Notes under the pieces: generated by a model
What the model saw: the letters and a program-made list of their open reading frames with translations, nothing else
Told to the model about the DNA's origin: nothing
Databases searched by the model: none
Shown: in pieces, positions 58,240 through 64,000 of the stretch
Numbering within the stretch: position 1 is the stretch's first letter
How the letters are laid out: each line of letters starts with the position of its first letter
Position numbers and translations under genes: made by a program
NCBI RefSeq assembly: GCF_947179515.1
Contig: NC_067490.1
Span: 33,701,169 to 33,765,168 of the forward strand
Reading direction: 5' to 3'
DNA from: Apodemus sylvaticus
Taxonomy: Eukaryota > Chordata > Mammalia > Rodentia > Muridae
DNA: 64,000 bases

Positions 58240-58600
58240 CCCCTAACTCAGGGTAACTCTGAGAGTGGCAGGGAAACCCACTCAATTCTTGGTGGACACA
58301 GGGGATCAACACTCGGTCCTCCTCCAAGCCAATGGCCCTGTTTCCAAGAAAAGATCTTGGGTCCAAGGAGCCACAGGCACCAAAATGTATTCATGGACTA
58401 CCCGAAGAACAGTGGACCTAAGAATTGGCAAAGTAAAATATTATCACCCTGTAGTGGTAGAACTCAAGGTGCAGGCTACCCCAGTGTTTCTCTCAGACAA
58501 TATCCTATGTCTTGAGAGGCATGAGAAAGTATTAAGCAACACATCTTCAGGATCCTCCAGCTTGGGATGTCGTGTGAGTGCGGTCCAGCCTGGAACACAC
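58240..58600 (+). pseudogene. pol: pol protease region
   Basis: The frame 58265-58615 reads AGKPTQFLVDTGDQHSVLLQ, with the aspartic protease Asp-Thr-Gly triad (about 58295-58303). Further on VELKVQATPVFLSDNIL (58459-58508) matches the end of a retroviral protease. Stops lie just upstream (TAG 58229-58231, TAA 58244-58246). Length is about that of one protease domain. Confidence 0.85.
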
Positions 58601-58742
58601 CTCTCTACCAGCTAAGAAACCATGCACTAACAATTACCTCAAAGTCCAGGACTTACCAGAGGTAAACCGTTGAGTGACTGACATCCACCCTACTGTGCCT
58701 AACTCTTACATTCTGTTGAGTTCTTTGCCACCTTCCAGAATT
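58600..58742 (+). pseudogene. pol: pol reverse transcriptase, fingers part
   Basis: Conceptual reading gives KKPCTNNYLKVQDLPEVNR, a stop, then VTDIHPTVPNSYILLSSLPP, which is the N-terminal fingers region of a gammaretroviral RT. It ends abruptly before the palm. The catalytic Tyr-x-Asp-Asp region is absent from the window. Confidence 0.8.
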
Positions 58743-58975
58743 TGATAAATGGTCTTAATCTTGACAATGGCTACACCATGTGCTCTGGAGAGCGTGATAA
58801 GGCAGCCTCCAGACCACTGCCTGATGAATGCCAAGATCACCCACTACCAGACTCTGCTTCTGAACTCTGGCCGAATCACCTTTTCTCCACCAGTTGGACT
58901 CAATCCAGGCACCTTGCTGCCTGACCCCAATCTCAAGCCAACAACAGCACGAGTGTTAAGAAATTCTGGCAGAAG
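58743..58975 (+). pseudogene. pol: pol RT connection part, joined by a deletion
   Basis: The frame 58749-59003 reads ALESVIRQPPDHCLMNAKIT, then HYQTLLLNSGRITFSPPVGL and NPGTLLPDPN. This is the connection segment that follows the thumb in gammaretroviral RT. It directly follows the fingers part, so palm and thumb (several hundred codons) are deleted. RNase H, expected next, is also missing. Confidence 0.8.
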
Positions 58976-58978
58976 ACC

Positions 58979-60060
58979 ATGGATGGAGGAAAGACCTCTC
59001 TGACTGAACCCTGCCGGGAGCTGAGGCGCACACAAGAAGAAAAAAAAACTATACTCCCCAGAAATCAAGCAAAAGACTTACTAGGTCAAATGGACAGATG
59101 GACTCATTTAGGGTATACAAAACTTGTCCCAGCAGTTAAGGGACCTAAAGTATATATAATGCACCTCAGGTTTAGGGCCAGAGAGATAGTAGAACAGTGT
59201 AAAGTATGCCAGGAACTGAATGCTTATGTGGCCAAGAGTAAACAGGACAAAAGACCTAGGGGAGAACAGCCTGAAGTATATTGGGAGGTTGATTTTACAG
59301 AATTTAAGCCAGGAAAATATGGTTACAAAGACCTTCTAGTGTTTGTAGATTCTTTCTCTGGATGGATTGAGGTTTTCCCCACCAAGCAGGAAACAGCTAC
59401 CATGGTAGCTAAAAAGATACTAGAAGAAATTTTCCCAAGGTTAGGAGTGCCCAAGGTAATTGGATTGAACAATGATCCTGCTTTTATCTCTAAGGTAAGT
59501 CACGGACTGGCAGAGATACTGGAGATTAATTGGAAGCTCCATTCTGTGTACCATCCCCAGAGCTCAGGGCAGGGAGAGAGAATGAACAGAACCCTTCAAG
59601 AGACCTTAACTAAATTGTTCCTGGAGACTGGTGCTGACTGGGTGGTGCTCCTTCCCCTGGCCCTGTTCCGAGCCTAGAATACGCCCTACCATTTTAACCT
59701 GGCCCCTTTTGAAATTCTCTTGACCCCACCTCTTTACACCGCACCCCCATAGTAACATTTAGGCTGACAAGGGTCTTATGGCTTGATTGAAAGCTTTCCA
59801 GGTCAGCCACCAGGAATTGTGGCTTACACTTAGTGCCCTGTATAACACAGGTACCCCAGAGATTCCACGTGAGTACCAAGTTGGAGATGGGGTATATGTT
59901 AAGAGACATCATGCTGAAAACTTGGATGCAAAGTGGGGAGGGCTGTTCCCGGTGTTAAAGTGTAACTGCCTGGGTTCATGTCACTCACATCAGACCAGCA
60001 CCTGCACCTTACACCAGCTGGATAGCAGCCAGACGCCAGAGCAACCCCCTCAAGTTCAAG
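58979..60060 (+). pseudogene. pol: pol integrase, one catalytic Asp changed
   Basis: Integrase inserts the viral DNA. An open frame covers 58979-59677. N-terminal zinc part: THLGYTKL and CKVCQE keep one His and both Cys; the second His is not visible. Catalytic core: YWEVDFTEFKPGKYGYKDLL (first Asp, 59285-59293), IGLNNDPAFISKV (59459-59497) where the expected Asp is Asn, and SSGQGERMNRTLQETLTKL with the third-position Glu (59561-59617). A TAG at 59675-59677 interrupts the RA-NTP segment. The C-terminal part continues in a new frame (EYQVGDGVYVKRHHAENL, 59869-59922). Confidence 0.88.
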
Positions 60061-60875
60061 ATCATCCATCCTTCTACGAGGCCAGAGAAACCATGAGATG
60101 GCAATGGTGTATCTCCCTTCCAGTGCTGAACCTCAGCACCCCCCCCACACACACACACACGCATAACCCTACCTGAGTGACTTGACAAATACTCTCAGCT
60201 CCTGGGGATGTAGCTTGGTCCACTACAGAGGAGCGAGTGTTCCTCTGGACCTTATACCTACTGGCTGGACCTTGTCTTTAGTCTCTATAAGTTAGTGGCA
60301 AGCCTTGACTCCTGGGATATCTCCACCCTAGAGACTGGAGGTGAAGGAATAACCTGACGGTAGGAGACAAGGGACTTGTAAATCTAAACCATGTCCCAAA
60401 AGTGGCCTTGGAGGGTGGGGCATAGGGTGCGAACACCTGAAGTTGAGGAGTGTCCTGTGAAAAACCCCCATATATGTGTGCCCCCAAGATGGGAGAAACC
60501 AGCAGTGGGCTCATCAGTGGGAGAGGGGGCCAACCACTTTTTCTGTGCTACCTGGAGGGGGGGGGAGTGACATTGGGAAGTACACACTGGAGACCATTCC
60601 AGGAGTAGTTAGGAATTCAATGGCCAGAGTGAGAGAAGGACTAGCCAAGCAGAAGAGAGAAAAGAGAACTGAGTCAGAGAGGGTTCAAGTCTTGGTTTAA
60701 CTCCTCCCCTTGGCTAACCACCCTCATATCCACCTTTGGACCTTGCATATTCAACAAGATTATAGTCTTCATAAGAGAGAGAATAGAAGCAATACCACTA
60801 ATGATCCTGCGCCAACAATATAAGACCCTGAGGACAGGACCTGAAAAATATGAATTAGTTACACAAGACCCCTAA
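60061..60875 (+). pseudogene. env: env remnants (surface and transmembrane parts)
   Basis: A small surface-protein scrap may lie at 60470-60570 (MCPQDGRNQQWAHQ). The transmembrane part is clearer: SDIGKYTLE (60566-), MARVREGLAKQKREKRTESE (60620-60679), then a frame change, FNSSPWLTT, a gap where the membrane-spanning stretch should be, FGPCIFNK and a tail VFIRERIEAIPLMILRQQY ending at TAA 60873-60875. The fusion peptide, receptor-binding domain and immunosuppressive region are not seen. Confidence 0.7.
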
Positions 60876-60904
60876 GTGTAGCTCCAGGATTGGAGCTTGT
60901 ACAG

Positions 60905-60917
60905 GGAAGAGGGGGGA
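60905..60917 (+). other. Polypurine tract
   Basis: gggaagagggggg directly before the LTR start, as required for plus-strand priming in retroviruses. Confidence 0.8.
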
Positions 60918-60919
60918 AT

Positions 60920-61020
60920 GAGAGACCCTAAGTGCTTTTCCAATCCCACACCCTCCCTACAGCTTTCCCCTCCCACCTGGAGTCAAGGCTATAGGCCAAG
61001 TTCCACCCACAGGAACATTC
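60920..61020 (+). mobile_element. Retroviral 3' LTR, U3 left part
   Basis: It starts TGAGAGACCC, a typical gammaretroviral LTR start, two bases after the polypurine tract. It is interrupted by an L1 after cccacaggaacattc (61006-61020, left target-site duplication). Confidence 0.82.
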
Positions 61021-62368
61021 CATTTTTTTAAATTGGATATTTTCTTTATTTACATTTCAAATATTAACACCTTTTCCAGTCCCCCACACACACCCCGGCT
61101 GGAAACCTTCATCCCATGCTTTTATGAGGGTGTTCCTCTACCCACCCACTCCCACCTTCCTGCCCTCAATTCCTCTACTCTGGGGAAGCCTTCATAGCAC
61201 CAAGGACCTCTCCTCCCATCAATGCCTGACGAGGCAATCCTCTGCTACAAATGCAGCTGGAGCCATGTGTACTCCTTAGTTGATGGCTTAGTCCCTGCGA
61301 GCTCTGGGGAGGCCTCTTAGTTGATATTGTTGTTCTTCCTATGGGGTTGCAAACCACTTTAGCTCCATTAGTCATTTCTCTAACTCTTCCATTGGGTACC
61401 CTGCACTCAGTCCAATGGATGGCTGCAAGCATCTGACTCTGTACTTGTCAGGTTCTGGGAAGGCCTCTCAGGAGACAGCTATATCAGGCTCCTTTCAGCA
61501 AGCATTTCTTGGCATCCACAATAGTTCTGGAGTTTGGTGACTATATGGAATAAATCCCCAGGTGGGACAGTCTCTGGATGGCCTTTCCTTCAGTCTCTGC
61601 TCTACACTTTATCTCCATACTTACTACTGTGAGTATTTTGTTCCCTTTCTCAGAACAGAAGCACCCACACTTTGGTCTTTCTTCTTCTTGATCTCCATGT
61701 CATCTGTGAATTGTATCTTGGGTATTCAGAGCTTTTGAACAAATATCCAACTATCAATGAGTGCATACCATATGTGTTATTTTGTGATTGGGTTACCTTA
61801 CTCCAGAAGATATTTTCTAGTTCCATCCATTTGCCTAGGAATTTCATGAATTCATCGTTTTTTTAAAAGCTGAGTAGTATTCCATTATGAAAATGTACCA
61901 CATTTTCTTTATCTATTCCTCTGTTGAGGAATTCAACAGAGGAAATGTTGAGGACATTTGGGTTCTTTCCAGATTCTGGTTATTATAAATAATAGGCTGC
62001 TATGAATGTAGTGGAGCATGTGTCCTTGTTATATGTTGGAGCATCTTTTGGATATATGCCCAGGAGTAATATAGCTGGGGTCACGGGCAATACTATGACC
62101 AATATTCTGAGGAGCTGCCAAACTGATTTCCAGAGTGGTTGTACAAGCTTGCAATCCCACTAGCAATGGAGGAGTGTTCCTCTTTCTCGACATCCTCGCC
62201 AGCATCTGCTGTCACCTGAGTTTTTTATTTTAGCCATTCTGGCTTGTTTGGGGTGGAATCTCAGGGTTGTTTTTATTTGCATTGCCCTGATGACTAAGGA
62301 TGTTGAACATTTCTTTAGGTGCCTCTTGGCCATTTGATATTTCTCAGTTAAAAATTCTTTGCTTAGCT
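61021..62368 (-). mobile_element. L1 inserted in the LTR, 5'-truncated, 15-bp TSD
   Basis: cccacaggaacattc (61006-61020) and cccataggaacattc (62369-62383) flank it, one mismatch. The plus strand starts with a T-run, then catttcaaatattaacacct, L1 3' UTR, and the ORF2 C-terminus near its right end (minus frame 62381-62160: MAKRHLKKCSTSLVIRAMQI, CWRGCRERGTLLHC). It is an older L1 subfamily than the copy at 45307 and shares 3' UTR blocks with 40066-40480. Confidence 0.93.
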
Positions 62369-62565
62369 CCCATAGGAACATTCTTGAGTAAAAACTCTCA
62401 GGAAAAAAACAGAATGTTCTGACTGATAGTCACCTGACTCTCTGGAAAGTCCCAGGTAGAGTCCAAATGCATGTCATACTTCTAGCCAATAGATTTAAAG
62501 GTCAATATGCTAAGCCAATAAGTTTGAACTGTAACCTTACTGATGTAACCTGTGCCCCTAAAAAG

Positions 62566-62572
62566 TATAAAA
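62566..62572 (+). promoter_or_regulatory. LTR TATA box
   Basis: TATAAAA, 47 bases after the second CCAAT and about 95 before AATAAA, a normal LTR promoter layout. Activity cannot be judged. Confidence 0.7.
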
Positions 62573-62660
62573 ACTGCTTATAATAGCCATTTGGGGTTGC
62601 CACCTTCTTAGTAGCTCAACTTGAGGGACTAATTGAAGATGGACCCTGGACTCAACGAAA

Positions 62661-62666
62661 AATAAA
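62661..62666 (+). terminator. LTR polyadenylation signal
   Basis: AATAAA followed by cctcttgcttttg and then A12, at cleavage distance. Confidence 0.8.
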
Positions 62667-62816
62667 CCTCTTGCTTTTGAAAAAAAAAAAAGACCTTATT
62701 CAGTAACAGGCTCAATTTGTCTGGGTTTACCACAATGCTACAATAGCTCACCTGTGAAATGCCACAGTTCAGACAATCCATAGCCTATTACATTTTATAA
62801 GAATGTTTAATCAGGC

Positions 62817-62880
62817 AGGACTTTAAAGTCACAGCCCTTTAATTCCAGCACTTGAGAGGCAGAGGCAGGTAGATCTCTGT
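62817..62880 (+). mobile_element. B1 SINE, left part
   Basis: cagccctttaattccagcac, ttgagaggcagaggcaggta and gatctctgt are the B1 left half. It stops abruptly and continues at 63594. Confidence 0.85.
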
Positions 62881-63592
62881 GGGCCATAAAACCATGCCAG
62901 GAAGGTTGGTAAGGCAGAGCAGGTCAAGACCTAGAGACTCAGTAGGCACACACCTGAGTCTTAGGCAACTTCTAATTCTCTGCCAGACTCCTTGCCTTGG
63001 AATGTGTGCCATGTTTCTCACATAAAAGAAACAAGTCCTATGGTCACATAGCGTCAAAGTTCTCCATGCTGATGAGGTATCTAGAGGTCCAGGGGGCTTA
63101 GCCAATAAGCTTCCTTTCCCAGAAACTCTCCCTGCAAAAGATATTTAATCTCAAGCCCACCCTGAGAAGTGGGATATGATTTTACGCATTCCTTTTCTGC
63201 TATGACAATAAACTGTTTATAACCATGGACTGTCTCTTTGCATTAATATCCACCATGGGGAGGGCATGAAGAAGGCCTTCACCTACAGAGCCAAAGCCCA
63301 ATATCCTGTAGAAGGCGTCTCTGTGATTCTAAATATAACTGCCACCAAGCCTGCCTCTGCCAAGCCAAGGACAATCCCAGTGAGACAAGTTGGAGCTCTC
63401 CTTCTGTCCCTCTTCCCCAGCCCAGGCCTAGACACTGTCCCTAGACCACACCCCCCAACTCCCTTCTCTGCTCCTCTAAGACTCCCAGTTGTGCCTGGAT
63501 ATCCAAGAGTCTGAGAAGCCCATGGCCCCAGCCTTGTTACAGAACAGGGGATGCCCTAACGCTACTATGGCATGGCAAATACGGGCCTACTT
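62881..63592 (+). mobile_element. LTR-like insert of about 711 bp inside the B1
   Basis: It contains CCAAT (63103-63107), an AT-rich TATA-like atatttaa (63141-63148) and AATAAA (63207-63212) at LTR-like spacing, then about 380 bp. Edges are near tgggccataaaacc and ggcctactt, with atctctg/atctttg as a possible target-site duplication. I do not recognise the family; a solo LTR fits best. Confidence 0.55.
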
Positions 63593-63720
63593 ATCTTTGA
63601 GTTTAAGGTCAACCTGGTCTACAAAGAGAGTTCCAGCACACCCAGGGCTACACAGGGCTGTCTCAGAAAAAAAATCAACTAACCAAGCAAACAAGCAAAC
63701 AAATAAAAATGCATTTGGAG
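63593..63720 (+). mobile_element. B1 SINE, right part with A-rich tail
   Basis: gagtttaaggtcaacctggt, ctacaaagagagttccagca and cagggctacacagggctgtc complete the B1, followed by an A-rich tail with CAAA units. Confidence 0.88.
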
Positions 63721-64000
63721 TTTTATAAACACAGCTAAAATATTCACCTAGTCACTAGACTCTAGTGAAATGAACATGTGTCAACATGTGAGAGACAGGA
63801 TGAGTGGAAAGAACGGGGGGAGGGAGAGAGGGAAGGGGGTGATTGATTCACAGAAAAGAAGTGGGAGAGTTGGAGAAATTATTCAAGCCAAGCTAGGCAG
63901 AGGAAAGTGAGATGAGGAAAGGTGAGGCTCATATACCACACCCAAGTCTAAGCCTGTGGCCCCAATTTCTCTTCTATACTTAGAGCAGGTCTCTCGCCAC
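63721..64000. other. Unassigned DNA at the right edge
   Basis: A G/A-rich patch lies at 63817-63840; nothing else recognised. Confidence 0.4.

Larger units (their letters stand above)
57225..62690 (+). mobile_element. Gammaretrovirus-like endogenous retrovirus relic, no 5' LTR
   Basis: The order gag, protease, RT, integrase, env, polypurine tract, LTR is that of a simple retrovirus, and the protein motifs are of the murine-leukaemia-virus-like (gammaretroviral, ERV1) class. There is no 5' LTR, primer-binding site, matrix or p12: it begins inside gag capsid, directly joined to L1 ORF1. Large deletions remove the RT palm, thumb and RNase H, and most of env. Frameshifts, stops and a large microsatellite complete the inactivation. 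An L1 (61021-62368) lies within the LTR. Confidence 0.9.
62384..62745 (+). mobile_element. Retroviral 3' LTR, right part (U3 end, R, perhaps U5)
   Basis: It continues the LTR after the L1. Two CCAAT motifs (62486-62490, 62515-62519), a TATA box (62566-62572), a polyadenylation signal (62661-62666) and an A-run (62680-62691) follow in order and at normal spacing. After the A-run, gaccttattcag and on to tttaccaca (about 62745) might be a short U5, or might be unrelated flanking DNA. Confidence 0.78.

Noticed and set aside
58979..59677. Domesticated integrase gene
   Set aside because: The frame is open for 232 codons, but the catalytic Asp is lost, a stop follows at once, and there is no promoter or intact flanking gene. 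Decay explains it.
57197..62703. agacctcatacag (57199) and agaccttattcag (62691) as a TSD around the whole retrovirus relic
   Set aside because: L1 similarity runs about 14 bases past the left copy before gag starts, and L1 does not resume after the right copy. With two mismatches in 13 this is probably chance.
63266..63514. 82-codon frame starting MKKAFTYRAKAQYPVEG
   Set aside because: It lies in the LTR-like insert, has no recognised domain, and is short.

Overview
The window is rodent nuclear DNA, most likely rat (Rattus) or a close relative. The L1 3' ends read like the rat-type L1 3' region, and B1, B2, B3, B4 and ID SINEs, MaLR-type LTRs and long CA/GA/GAAA microsatellites are all present. 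I see no intact host gene, tRNA, rRNA or CRISPR. Every long protein similarity belongs to a retroelement and every such reading frame is broken. Family names were assigned by reading, not by a database search.

Layout. 1-3745: 5' half of an L1 on the minus strand (ORF2 N-terminus, ORF1, tandem 5' UTR), running off the left edge. 3790-5085: older L1 (Lx type) on plus, head to head with it. 5.1-10.1 kb: mostly unique DNA with a B4 SINE, an MLT1-type LTR and an ID element. 10384-16880: rodent LTR-like repeat split by a nearly full-length L1 (10449-16421, 14-bp target-site duplication, TSD) that carries a possible 3' transduction. 17-24.8 kb: MaLR-type LTRs, B2, B4, ID and microsatellites. 24830-26775: diverged Lx-type L1. 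27.7-28.6 kb: LTR-like repeat with a nested B1. 30997-37734: older full-length L1 with a TSD and a very G-rich 3' UTR. 38-56 kb: three short L1 insertions with clear TSDs (40066, 45307, 47813; the last with an inverted 5' end), SINEs and MaLR LTRs. 55895-57224: 5' UTR and ORF1 of another L1.

57225-62690 is the most informative part: a gammaretrovirus-like endogenous retrovirus relic. In order it holds part of gag, a GAA/GGA microsatellite of about 290 bp in gag, a nucleocapsid remnant, protease, RT fingers, RT connection, integrase, scraps of env, a polypurine tract and an LTR. The RT catalytic palm, RNase H and most of env are missing, and integrase carries an Asp-to-Asn change at its second catalytic position. 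A separate L1 sits in the LTR with a 15-bp TSD. An A-run follows the LTR polyadenylation signal at the expected cleavage distance. Just downstream, a B1 SINE is split by a 711-bp LTR-like insert.

Nothing here works as a gene system. The interest is the insertion history: nesting, twin priming, possible 3' transduction, possible L1-mediated copying of retroviral RNA, and repeat expansion inside a former coding region.
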